NCBI GenBank assembly: GCA_963843755.1
Contig: CAWJLS010000010.1
Coordinates: 310,001-374,000 of the forward strand
Direction: 5' to 3'
Source of the DNA: CAWJLS01 sp963843755
Lineage (GTDB): Bacteria > Acidobacteriota > Thermoanaerobaculia > Multivoradales > DATKCC01
Length of the DNA stretch: 64,000 nucleotides
Made by a program: the position numbers and the translations under genes. Shown piece by piece: positions 25,067 to 33,324 of the stretch. Each line of letters starts with the position of its first letter. Position 1 is the stretch's first letter. The notes under the pieces are model-generated. The model saw only the letters and a program-made list of their open reading frames with translations, had not been told where the DNA came from and made no database searches.

Positions 25067-26383
25067 ATGGCCCGCAAACGAGTGATCATCATGGGCGCGG
25101 CTGGCCGCGACTTCCACAACTTCAACACTCTGTTCCGCGGACAGGAGGCCTACGAGGTCGTCGCCTTCACCGCGACTCAGATTCCCGACATCGAAGGCCG
25201 GACTTACCCCGCGGCGCTTGCCGGCGACCTGTATCCGGACGGCATTCCGATCCGCCCCGAGGAGGAGCTGGAGGCGCTGATCCGCGACCACGACGTGGAC
25301 GAGGTCTGGTTCTCCTACTCCGACGTGCCGCACACCTATGTCATGAACAAGGGCAGCCAGGTGGTCTCCTGGGGCGCCCACTTCGGCATCTGCTCGGCGA
25401 CCCGGACCATGGTCACCTCGAGCAAGCCGGTGATCGCGGTCACCGCGGTGCGCACCGGGGTCGGCAAGTCCCAGACGACGCGCTACCTGGCCCGCATCCT
25501 CAAGGAGATGGGCAAGAAGGTGGTCGCCGTGCGTCACCCGATGCCCTACGGCGACCTGGCCAAGCAGGCGGTCCAGCGCTTCGCCACCTACGACGACCTC
25601 GACAAGCACGAGTGCACCATCGAGGAGCGCGAGGAGTACGAGCCCCACATCGACCACGGCTTCGTGGTCTACGCCGGGGTCGACTACGAGGCGATCCTGC
25701 GCGAGGCGGAGAAGGAGGCCGACGTGGTGCTGTGGGACGGCGGCAACAACGACACGCCGTTCTACTCGCCGGACCTGCACATCACCCTGGTCGATCCGCA
25801 CCGCCCCGGGCACGAGCTCTCCTACTACCCGGGCGAGACGAACTTCCGCATGGCCGACCTGTTGGTGGTCAACAAGGTGGAGACGGCCGACCCGAAGAAC
25901 GTCGAGGCGGTGCTCGCGAGCTGTCGGACCCACAACCCGGGCGCCGCGGTGGTGCGTTGCCGGTCGAAGATCACGGTCGACAAGCCGGAGCTGATCCGCG
26001 GCAAGCGGGCCCTGGTGATCGAGGACGGCCCGACGCTGACCCACGGCGGCATGACGTACGGCGCCGGGTGGTTCGCGGCGCAGGAGGCCGGGGCGGCCGA
26101 GATGGTTTCGGCGGAGCCGTACGCGGTCGGCTCGATCAAGGCGACCTACGCCAAGTATCCGAACGCCCGCAAGATCTTGCCGGCGATGGGGTACGGCGCG
26201 AAGCAGGTCGAGGAGCTGCGGCAGACCATCGAGGCGACGCCGGCCGATGTGGTGGTCGAGGGGACGCCGATCCAGCTTTCGCGGGTGCTGAGCGTGTCCA
26301 AGCCGATCGCCAACGTCACGTATGAGCTCGAGGAGCTCGAGCCGGGGGTGATCGAGGCGGCGGTCCGGAAGATCCTCGGCTGA
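25067..26383 (+). CDS. Cyclic 2,3-diphosphoglycerate synthase-like P-loop GTPase
   Basis: 438 residues. It resembles the bacterial branch of the archaeal cDPGS family: KRVIIMGAAGRDFHNFNTLFR at the start, DVDEVWFSYSDVPHTYVM near 77, then a P-loop ITAVRT-like VRTGVGKSQTTRYLARIL (128-145), VRHPMPYGDLAKQAVQRF, and VDPHRPGHELSYYPGETNFRMADLLVVNKV. In methanogens cDPGS makes the thermolytic solute cyclic 2,3-diphosphoglycerate. The role of bacterial homologues is not established, so the function is only a family label. ATG follows GAGCGAGAGGAGCCGTCG. The gene is monocistronic, convergent with the hexosaminidase gene. Confidence 0.8.
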   Translation: MARKRVIIMGAAGRDFHNFNTLFRGQEAYEVVAFTATQIPDIEGRTYPAALAGDLYPDGIPIRPEEELEALIRDHDVDEVWFSYSDVPHTYVMNKGSQVVSWGAHFGICSATRTMVTSSKPVIAVTAVRTGVGKSQTTRYLARILKEMGKKVVAVRHPMPYGDLAKQAVQRFATYDDLDKHECTIEEREEYEPHIDHGFVVYAGVDYEAILREAEKEADVVLWDGGNNDTPFYSPDLHITLVDPHRPGHELSYYPGETNFRMADLLVVNKVETADPKNVEAVLASCRTHNPGAAVVRCRSKITVDKPELIRGKRALVIEDGPTLTHGGMTYGAGWFAAQEAGAAEMVSAEPYAVGSIKATYAKYPNARKILPAMGYGAKQVEELRQTIEATPADVVVEGTPIQLSRVLSVSKPIANVTYELEELEPGVIEAAVRKILG

Positions 26384-26414
26384 GGGTGCCGAGGGGGTGA
26401 GGGAGGGGGACACC

Positions 26415-26597
26415 GGCCGGTCGTCGGGCTCAGGGGAACCGGGGGCCCGGGGGCCGGCTCGCATTCTCTGGCCGCGGGGCGTGGTGCTCGCCTGCACGAG
26501 CGCCCGCGACGGGCTGTCTTGCCCTCCGAGCGATCCGGTGGGCGCGGGCGTCGAGCACCCGCCGGGCCCCCGGTTCCCCTGAGCCCGGCGACCGGCC
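26415..26597. repeat. 183-bp element with 36-bp inverted arms between convergent genes
   Basis: The arms 26415-26450 and 26562-26597 are complementary at 35 of 36 positions. The 111 bp between them contain smaller inverted pieces (GTGCTCG ... CGAGCAC). It occupies most of the 26384-26694 gap between the convergent cDPGS-like and GH20 genes. It could be a large bidirectional transcription end structure or a mobile palindromic repeat. Its arm sequence differs from the four GGAGCGGYC elements elsewhere in the window. Confidence 0.7.
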
Positions 26598-26694
26598 TCC
26601 TTGCCATGTTTCGGCGAATCTGTCGGGCGCAGGGCGTCGCCCCGGGGCGGATTCCTGAAGGGGATCGAGGCGTTGAGGGGGCCGATCCGGTGGA

Positions 26695-28722
26695 TCAGCG
26701 CAGCAGGGCCAGGGTGCGTTCGAGGCGGGCGACGGATTCGGTGCGGCCGCCCGGACGGCTGCGGGCGCGCCAGAGGACGGCGTGCTCCTCGACCAAGGCG
26801 CCGACGGCCTGGGCGAGGGCGGTCCGGGTGGGGGCCGGGATGGCGGCGAGGGGGCGGTCGCGGCCGGTGTCGAGCCGCGCCCGGCCGATGTGGCAGGCCG
26901 CGAGGAGCGCCTTCGCCGACCAGGAGAGCTCGGCGACCAGCAGCTCCCGGTCCGGGCGCTGGCTCCGAGACTCCTGACCGGCGCCTTGGAGGAGGGACAG
27001 GGCCCGCTCTACCTCGGCCTCGGCTCGGGCCAGGCCACCCTCGGTCAGGCCGTCGTAGCGGGCGTGGGTCAGGTCCTGGTGACCGAAGGCGAGGAGGAAG
27101 AAGAGGGCGGCGCCGTTGCGGTCGCGGGTGCCCACCTGGCGGTGGGCGTCGCCCAGGCGGAGCGCCGCCTCGGCGAGGGTGGCTCCACCTTCCGGCCGGC
27201 CGTTCCGAAAGACCTGGAGATCGACGAGCCGTGGCAGGCGCTCGGCGGTGAAGCCGTCCGGGTCTCCGGCCAGCTCGGCGTTCCAGGCGAAGGCGGCGCC
27301 GGCCGCGAACGGCGCCTCGGAGACCGCCGGCGGCTGGAGGTGGCCGTAATCCCCCCAGTCGGTGATCAGCACGCCGAGGGCGCCGGCCGCGACCGCCGAA
27401 CGCACCGCCTCGGCCTGGTTGCGGACGGCGTTGGTCGTCCGCCCCGCGAGGCTCGACCAGGAGCTGGTCCCCGGGCAGAGGACGAAGTCGAGCCCGGAGG
27501 CGGCGTAGCGCCCGGCGTGGGCGGGGAAGGGGTGGCCGGCTTCGTAGCCCCATTCGAGGGCGATCACGTCCTCCGGGATCTCCCGGACGCGGTCTCCCCG
27601 CTGAGAGTGGCCGCCGGGCGGCTCGTCCTCGATCACCACGTCGCCCCAGAACTGCATCCGGTGGTCGCGGCGGCGCACCAGCTCGTGGACGCCGCGCAGG
27701 AACTCGAGGTAGACGCCCACCGTGCCGCGCTCGGCGCACGCCGCGGCGGAGCGCCCGCGGCCGAGGTCGAGGGTCTCGTCGAGGCCGGCGTTGAAGCTCC
27801 GGCTGGTGAAGCAGGGGAAGAGCTGGTCGTAGAGGTCGGCCAGCAGGTCGAGGCTGCGCGGGTCGGTCGGGCAGAGGCTGAACGGCTCGGCGCCGTCGCT
27901 GAACGGGTGCTCGATGCCCTCGGGCACTTCGGCGAGCGGCCGGTAGCGGTCGTGGACCAGCCAGCGGTGGAGGTGGCCGAAGCTGTTCTGGTTCGGCACC
28001 AGCTCGATGAAGCAGCGCCGACAGTGGCCGTCCAGGGCGCGGATCTCGGCCGGCGTCAGCGGGCTCGCCTCCGCCCAGACCTCCTCGTGCCCCCGGTAGG
28101 CGAAGGTGTGCTCGGTGTAGAGCTGGAGCTGGTTGAGCTTGAGGTCGGCCAGCAGCTCGACCTGGCGGAAGAGCTCCGCCAGGGTCGGTACGCGACAGCG
28201 GGAGACGTCGAGCATGACACCGCGCAGCGCCAGGTCCGGGCGGTCGACGACGGTCAGATCCGGGACGGAGAGCTCCCCGTCTCCTGCTCCAGGTCTCAGA
28301 CCCGCGCGCAGCCACTGGACGAGGGTGCGGGTGGCGTAGAACAGGCCGGCCGGGGCGCGGGCGGCGAGGAAGATACCGTCGTCCCGGACGGTGAGCCGAT
28401 AGCCCTCGGGGTGGTCGGGGACGTCTCCGTCACCGTCTGCGTCTGCGTGGCCCGGGGCGACGCGCATTGTGACGGTCGAGACGCCCGGTTCCGTGCCTGT
28501 TTCGGGCGGATCGAGCCGGGGGGTGAGGCCGAAGCCGGCGAGCTCTTCGCACAGGCGCTGGCGGATCGGCTCGGTCTCCTGGGACGGCGGGTCCAGGATC
28601 ACCCGGAGCGTGGCGGCCAGCGCGACGGCGGTGCCGTGGGAGTGGGCGCGGTGAGGCGGCGGCAGCAGAACGTCTCCGGGGTCCATCGGTATGGCGGAGA
28701 CGGAGCGGGCCGCAGGGCTCAT
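26695..28722 (-). CDS. Glycoside hydrolase family 20 beta-N-acetylhexosaminidase-like protein
   Basis: 675 residues. ATG 28722 is preceded by GAGGGGG. The longer open frame upstream is not protein-like. The N-terminal GH20b-like domain (about 40-150) ends with GYRLTVRDDGIFLAARAPAGLFYATRTLVQWL. The catalytic barrel then starts at LRGVMLDVSRCRVPTLAELFRQVELLADLKLNQLQLY. FNAGLDETLDLGRG near 335 holds the Asp-Glu pair of the family (usual HxGxDE). There is no evident signal peptide, so the enzyme is probably cytoplasmic and cleaves terminal GlcNAc/GalNAc from recycled oligosaccharides. The C-terminal 200 residues are helical. The substrate is unproven. Confidence 0.8.
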   Translation of the reverse strand: MSPAARSVSAIPMDPGDVLLPPPHRAHSHGTAVALAATLRVILDPPSQETEPIRQRLCEELAGFGLTPRLDPPETGTEPGVSTVTMRVAPGHADADGDGDVPDHPEGYRLTVRDDGIFLAARAPAGLFYATRTLVQWLRAGLRPGAGDGELSVPDLTVVDRPDLALRGVMLDVSRCRVPTLAELFRQVELLADLKLNQLQLYTEHTFAYRGHEEVWAEASPLTPAEIRALDGHCRRCFIELVPNQNSFGHLHRWLVHDRYRPLAEVPEGIEHPFSDGAEPFSLCPTDPRSLDLLADLYDQLFPCFTSRSFNAGLDETLDLGRGRSAAACAERGTVGVYLEFLRGVHELVRRRDHRMQFWGDVVIEDEPPGGHSQRGDRVREIPEDVIALEWGYEAGHPFPAHAGRYAASGLDFVLCPGTSSWSSLAGRTTNAVRNQAEAVRSAVAAGALGVLITDWGDYGHLQPPAVSEAPFAAGAAFAWNAELAGDPDGFTAERLPRLVDLQVFRNGRPEGGATLAEAALRLGDAHRQVGTRDRNGAALFFLLAFGHQDLTHARYDGLTEGGLARAEAEVERALSLLQGAGQESRSQRPDRELLVAELSWSAKALLAACHIGRARLDTGRDRPLAAIPAPTRTALAQAVGALVEEHAVLWRARSRPGGRTESVARLERTLALLR

Positions 28723-28826
28723 CGAACCCCCTCGCGGCGACCGCTCCGGAGGTCGTTCAGAGGGGGTTTCACGGCGGTCGGGAGACCCCATTTCGTTCGG
28801 TGGCTCATCGATATCGAAGAGATTGT

Positions 28827-28856
28827 TTGACCTCTCGGTCAGGCCCGTAGTAGCAT
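28827..28856 (+). promoter_or_regulatory. Candidate sigma-70 promoter with a long leader for the cold-shock gene
   Basis: TTGACC, 18 bp, TAGCAT on the plus strand. Transcription from here would give an untranslated leader of about 275 nt before the cold-shock ATG at 29138. Long structured leaders are known for cspA-type genes, so the position fits. The hexamer match is only moderate. No gene is supported in the 28723-29137 gap. Confidence 0.35.
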
Positions 28857-29137
28857 ACCGCGTAAGAAGATCGGTACATCGTTCCGAGAGGGACCTTTCA
28901 TGGAGCAACTCTGGATCGCGTGTGCCCGAGGCTCATGCCGGACGAGGTAGCCGGCCCCGCGGGGACGGTCCGAGAGAAACGGCACGGAACCTCGAAGCAG
29001 AACCGGTATCGCCGGTCGAGGTGATCGGAGGGACCGGGACGAGCTAACGCGGGGCTTCAATCCGCGGAACAAAGCAGGGCGTCGGTCGGTATCGCAATTT
29101 GGTCCCCGACGACTGCAACACATTTAGGGAGTACCAG

Positions 29138-29347
29138 ATGCGTACCACCGGCAGAGTCAAGTGGTTCAACGAGTCCAAGGGTTTCGGATTCATCACCCCT
29201 GAGGACGGCTCGAAGGACTGCTTCGTTCACTACTCGGCGATCCAGGGCAACGGCTTCCGGACCCTGAACGAGGGTGAGCGGGTCGAGTTCGACGTCGTCC
29301 AGGGCCAGAAGGGCCCGGCGGCCGAGAACGTCTCGCGGATCGCCTGA
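29138..29347 (+). CDS. Cold-shock domain protein (CspA family)
   Basis: 69 residues. GRVKWFNESKGFGFITPEDG (RNP1, KGFGFI) and KDCFVHYSAIQ (RNP2, VHYSAI for VHFSAI) are diagnostic, followed by LNEGERVEFDVVQGQKGPAAENV. These small beta-barrels bind single-stranded RNA and act as RNA chaperones or antiterminators. ATG 29138 preceded by AGGGA gives the standard length. The upstream in-frame ATG at 29099 would add 13 non-conserved residues. An intrinsic terminator follows the gene. Confidence 0.96.
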   Translation: MRTTGRVKWFNESKGFGFITPEDGSKDCFVHYSAIQGNGFRTLNEGERVEFDVVQGQKGPAAENVSRIA

Positions 29348-29370
29348 GCGCGACTCCACCGACGGTTGCG

Positions 29371-29407
29371 ACGCCCCCCGGAGAGATTCGGGGGGCGTTG
29401 CTGTTTT
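29371..29407 (+). terminator. Intrinsic terminator of the cold-shock gene
   Basis: A 9-bp stem ACGCCCCCC / GGGGGGCGT with a 10-nt loop, followed by TGCTGTTTT, starting 23 bp after the stop codon. This is one of the few hairpins in the window with a T-rich tail. Confidence 0.8.
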
Positions 29408-29476
29408 GAGGGCCGGACGAGAAACCGCCCGGGGCCCGTCGAGGCGCCCCGGGCGGAAGAACGACGGCCGTCGGCC

Positions 29477-32101
29477 TCAGGAGCCGGCCACGGCTACTTG
29501 GTGGCTCACGTGGTGGATCCAGTGGCGCATCACGCCGCGCGGGCAGCCGAACTTGACCAGGCCGCCGCCCAGGTGCAGCGCCGACAGGATCTGCTCGCAG
29601 GAGCATCCGCCGGTCTGGACGGTGGTGATCTCGCTGGCCACGATCGAGCCGTGGTGGCGGACGTCGAAGACGTTGTCGCCGTCGACCAGCGCGAAGTGGT
29701 TCGGCAGCAGCCGACGGCTCGGCACGGCCTCCGGGATCGCCGTGTCGGCGCACAGGTCGGAGCCGTCGAGCACACCGTCGCCGTCGGCGTCGGCCTTCAC
29801 GTAGACGACGAAGCCGTCGTGGTCCGAAGCCCGTAGCGGCGTCGTGTCGTCGTAGAGCAGGTCGACCGCCGCGTCGCTGTCGCCGCGGCCATAGACCATG
29901 CCGGTCACCCGGTCGACCAGCGCCGACGAGGCCAGGGCGTGGTCGATCGCCTGGGCGGTGCCCCGGAAGTTGAACGAGTAGCGCTCCTCGGCGGGAACGG
30001 TCAGGGTCAACTTCGTCAGGTTCGGATCGACCAGGTCGGGGCCCGACAGCAGGTTGTCGGCCGGCGTGAAGTCGCCGGCGATCTGGCCGACCACGTCGAC
30101 GTAGCCGTCGCTGATCTCGAAGGCGTTGAAGTCACCGACCACCAGCAGGTGGACGTCCGGGTTCGCCGTCTGGAGATCCTGGACGATCTGCGCCACCGAC
30201 TCGGCCTGCTCGAGCCGCTTCTGGCGCACCCGCGGGCCGTCGGACGCATCCTCGATGCCGCTCAGGGAGCGCTGGTGGAGCGCCAGGACGTCGATCGGGA
30301 AGACGCCCGAGCCGCCCGACGCGCCGTGTAGCTCGGCCTCGAGCAGCAGCGGCGGCCGGTCGTGGAGCGGGCTGCCGTCGACCGACAGGGTCTCGTCGGC
30401 GGCGAGCTGGGTGACCGAGAGGACGTCGACGGTGTCGCGCACCAGGAAGCCGGTGTCGATGCCGCCGATGTCGTTGCCCTCTACAAGGTAGGCCGTGTAG
30501 GAGACGGCCGGGTCCAGGGCGGCGATCTCGGCCGCCAGATCCTGGAGCACGCCGAGCTTCTCGGCCTCCTCGACCGCCAGCACGTCCGGCGCGTCGAGCA
30601 CGCCGTCGATGTAGAGCGCCAGCTTGTGCAGGCGCCGCTGGTACTCGGCGGTGGAGACGATGGTCTCGTTGTTGCCCGGGTCGTCGACGTCGTCGAACAG
30701 CCGGAACAGGTTGAGGGAGCCGACCGTCATCTCGCCCGTGCCCCGGGCCGGCACCGCGCGTGGCAGGGGGGCCTCGGTGACGTCGAGCACCGTCGGCCAG
30801 ATCTCGTAGCCGCCGAACTCGTAGCCGAGCACGCCGGTGGCGTCGAAGGTGGAGCCGCCGGTCAGCACCTGGTTGGGCAGGCCGAGGCGGTCCGGATCGA
30901 GCTCGAAGATCTCCGGGTTGCCGTCCCACACCGGCAGGCCGGGCAGACCGGGGTACTCGATGCCCGGCTCGCGGAACGGCCGATTCGGGCCGGCGACGAC
31001 GAACGCCTCGGCGATCGGATCGCTGCCGAAGTGCTGGTTGCCGCTGGTCACCGTGCCGCCGGTGACCTGGACGCGCATGCCCTCGTAGCGCTCCAGCTCG
31101 GTGGCCGGCTGGGGCTGGAGCGGCGACGGCGTCGCCGCGTCGAGGGTGACCGGCGCCGGCAGCGGCGCGCCGCCCGCGACGACGGTGACGGCCGCGCTGC
31201 CGAGCTCGGTGAAGTCGAAGTACTCGCTGACGTCGGCGGTGACGTCGACCACGTCGCCCACCGCCACGGACGGGGCGCCGCCGGTGAAGACGAAGATGCC
31301 GTTCGAGGTCTCCGGGTCGGCGTCGGCGCGGTCGTCGGGCGTCTGGATGAAGAAGCCGTTGTCGGCGAGGGCGGTCACGACGTTGCCCTCGGTGGTGACC
31401 GTCTGGCCGGCCAGCGGCGAGGTCAGGCCGGCGCCCTGGATCTCGAAGATCTCGGCCACGGCGGGCGGCGGCGGGGGCGGCGGCGGCGGGGGCGGAGCGC
31501 CGCAGGAGACGGTGTGGGCGCCGAGGCCGCCGAAGGTGTTGTTCGGGAAGCCGTCCCACTCGGTGGCCGGGTCGAAGGCGTCGCCCGTGTCGGTGTCGCC
31601 GGTGCAGATCGCGGCCATCCGGCGCAGCGTGTGGTCCTTGGCGCCGGTCGCGCCCGAGCCCCACTGGCTGCCCGGGTCGAAGCCGACCTGGCCGAACGAG
31701 TCGACCGTGGCGCCGCCCTTGGTCAGGACGATGGCGTCGTCGCCGTTCCACAGCGACGAGGTGGTGGTCTGGTCGGTGACGGCGAGGATCGCCGGGTCGG
31801 CCCCGTCGTCGGCGACCACGAACACGTCGCCGGCGGCGACGACGCCGGTCAGGTCGACCGTCGTGTTGGCCGAGCTGGAGCCGTTGAAATAGACCTCGAG
31901 CTCGTAGTCGCCGAGACCCAGGTCGATGGCACCGCCGGTGCCGTTGTAGATCTCGATCGCCTTGTTCAGCGAGCTGCCCTCGACGTACTCGGAGAGCAGC
32001 AGGTCGGTCGGCTGCGCGGCGGCCGGCGGCGGCGCCAGGGCGGCGCCCACGGCGAGCAGGAGCGCGGCGGAGAGAAGGGAGCGGAGTGGGTTTCCAGCCA
32101 T
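29477..32101 (-). CDS. Secreted endonuclease/exonuclease/phosphatase-family nuclease (ExeM/NucH-like)
   Basis: 874 residues. ATG 32101 has GGAGG ten bases upstream and begins a signal peptide (LRSLLSAALLLAVGAALAPPPAAAQ). A lamin-tail-like domain (LLLSEYVEGSSLNKAIEIYNGT, about 30-180) follows, then an 11-Pro run near 205, an OB-fold-like domain (about 220-400) and the EEP nuclease domain (about 430-770) with VGSLNLFRLFDD, DVLAVEEAE, LLVVGDFNAFE and the catalytic RASDHDGF. A calcium-type DADGDGVLDGSDLC repeat and a Cys-containing tail (GGCSCEQILSAL ... FGCPRGVMRHWI) end the protein. The family degrades extracellular DNA. The tail may be a sorting or adhesion segment, which is inference. Confidence 0.88.
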   Translation of the reverse strand: MAGNPLRSLLSAALLLAVGAALAPPPAAAQPTDLLLSEYVEGSSLNKAIEIYNGTGGAIDLGLGDYELEVYFNGSSSANTTVDLTGVVAAGDVFVVADDGADPAILAVTDQTTTSSLWNGDDAIVLTKGGATVDSFGQVGFDPGSQWGSGATGAKDHTLRRMAAICTGDTDTGDAFDPATEWDGFPNNTFGGLGAHTVSCGAPPPPPPPPPPPAVAEIFEIQGAGLTSPLAGQTVTTEGNVVTALADNGFFIQTPDDRADADPETSNGIFVFTGGAPSVAVGDVVDVTADVSEYFDFTELGSAAVTVVAGGAPLPAPVTLDAATPSPLQPQPATELERYEGMRVQVTGGTVTSGNQHFGSDPIAEAFVVAGPNRPFREPGIEYPGLPGLPVWDGNPEIFELDPDRLGLPNQVLTGGSTFDATGVLGYEFGGYEIWPTVLDVTEAPLPRAVPARGTGEMTVGSLNLFRLFDDVDDPGNNETIVSTAEYQRRLHKLALYIDGVLDAPDVLAVEEAEKLGVLQDLAAEIAALDPAVSYTAYLVEGNDIGGIDTGFLVRDTVDVLSVTQLAADETLSVDGSPLHDRPPLLLEAELHGASGGSGVFPIDVLALHQRSLSGIEDASDGPRVRQKRLEQAESVAQIVQDLQTANPDVHLLVVGDFNAFEISDGYVDVVGQIAGDFTPADNLLSGPDLVDPNLTKLTLTVPAEERYSFNFRGTAQAIDHALASSALVDRVTGMVYGRGDSDAAVDLLYDDTTPLRASDHDGFVVYVKADADGDGVLDGSDLCADTAIPEAVPSRRLLPNHFALVDGDNVFDVRHHGSIVASEITTVQTGGCSCEQILSALHLGGGLVKFGCPRGVMRHWIHHVSHQVAVAGS

Positions 32102-32187
32102 GAGGAAGGGTCCTCCGAAGTCGGTCGATGGGGTGGACCTGATTCGAGGCAAGGGAGCGCGTCGGGTCCGGTGTAGGTCAACGCGCC

Positions 32188-32205
32188 CGACACTACGGAG
32201 TGTCG
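32188..32205. promoter_or_regulatory. Palindrome in the divergent nuclease/acid-phosphatase intergenic region
   Basis: CGACACT-ACGG-AGTGTCG, 7-bp perfect arms with a 4-nt centre, 87 bp upstream of the nuclease start codon. A TTGCGTGA direct repeat occurs twice just to the right (about 32218-32238). Either could be an operator serving the two divergent genes. Only symmetry and position support this. Confidence 0.3.
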
Positions 32206-32384
32206 TGTGCGCAAAGATTGCGTGATCGTAACAGTTGCGTGACGGCCTGTCGTCGGCGCCGGGTCACGGGATCGCCACGCCGGTGGCACCCGGCGCGCTT
32301 AGAATGCTGCGACCGCTCTGCACGGTCGGGGCCCGACCCTGACGCGATCTCCAGAGATTCAGGATGAGACCCGAGGAGACCACC

Positions 32385-33263
32385 ATGACCTTCGCTCGCC
32401 GCCTCGCGACGCCGGCGCTTCTTCTTCTGTTCGTCTTCGCCGGCTGCACCGCCGCCCCGCACCCCGAGACCCCGCCAACCAGCGCGGGCGTGCCGGCCGA
32501 CGACCTCCTGAACGCCACCCTCTGGGTCCAGAAGGCGGTCGAGCACGACCTGGTCTTCCGGGAGATCTACAGGAACGCCCAGGAGAAGCTCCTCGACGCC
32601 CTGAACGACCCGACCTGGAGCGCCCTGCCGGAGGACGACCGCCCGGCCGCGGCGGGGGATCGTTCGCCCGCCGTCATCCTGGACGTCGACGAGGCGGTGC
32701 TCGACAACTCGCCCTACGAAGCCCGGCTGATCCGCTCCGGCGAAGAGTTCAGCGAGTTCTCCTGGTCCACCTGGTGCCGCGAGGAGATCGCCGAGCCGCT
32801 CCCCGGGGCGGTCGAGTTCACCCGCTTCGCCGCCGACCACGGGGTCGCCGTCTACTACATCTCCAACCGGGCCCAGGACCTGGACCAGGCGACCCTGTCC
32901 AACCTGCGCTCGGCCGGTTTCCCGGTCGCGAACGACCACGTCTTCCTCGGCCTCGGGACGGTGGTGAAGGGCTGCGAGCAGTACGGCTCGGACAAAGGGT
33001 GCCGGCGCCAGCTCGTCGGCCGCAGCCACCGGGTGCTGATGCAGTTCGGCGACCAGATCGGCGACTTCGTCGACGTGGTCGCCAACACCCCGACCGGTCG
33101 GGCGGACGCGGTCAGGCCGTACCTCGACTGGATCGGCGAGCGCTGGTGGGTGCTGCCCAACCCGCTCTACGGCTCCTGGGAGCCGGCCCAGTTCAACAAC
33201 AACTGGCGCCAGCCCCGCGAAGACCGCCGCAAGGCGAAGAAAGACGCCCTGCACGAGCACTGA
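32385..33263 (+). CDS. HAD-superfamily acid phosphatase, lipoprotein e(P4) type
   Basis: 292 residues. ATG 32385 is preceded by GAGGAGACCACC. An upstream ATG at 32364 is less well placed. The signal peptide LATPALLLLFVFAGC ends in a lipobox, so it is an outer-membrane or periplasmic lipoprotein. After WVQKAVEHDLVFREIYRNAQEKL the HAD motif I DVDEAVLDNSPYEARL is present, with Ala in place of the Thr of DxDET and both Asp residues kept. FTRFAADHGVAVYYISNRAQ is motif II, and VLMQFGDQIGDFVDV is the motif IV acidic pair. Members dephosphorylate nucleotides such as NMN outside the cytoplasm. 61 bp lie before the cyclophilin-like gene in the same direction. Confidence 0.9.
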   Translation: MTFARRLATPALLLLFVFAGCTAAPHPETPPTSAGVPADDLLNATLWVQKAVEHDLVFREIYRNAQEKLLDALNDPTWSALPEDDRPAAAGDRSPAVILDVDEAVLDNSPYEARLIRSGEEFSEFSWSTWCREEIAEPLPGAVEFTRFAADHGVAVYYISNRAQDLDQATLSNLRSAGFPVANDHVFLGLGTVVKGCEQYGSDKGCRRQLVGRSHRVLMQFGDQIGDFVDVVANTPTGRADAVRPYLDWIGERWWVLPNPLYGSWEPAQFNNNWRQPREDRRKAKKDALHEH

Positions 33264-33324
33264 GCGGCGGCAGTTGACCCGGCGGGGCGGAGGCTTCATC
33301 CTCTCGGGCGAAAGGAGTCCCCCC

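Noticed and set aside
24881..28315. Open frame of 1144 codons on the minus strand over the cDPGS-like and GH20 genes
   Set aside because: It is a shadow of the GH20 and cDPGS genes in another frame. Composition is Arg/Pro/Gly-rich, with no recognisable domain and no ribosome site.
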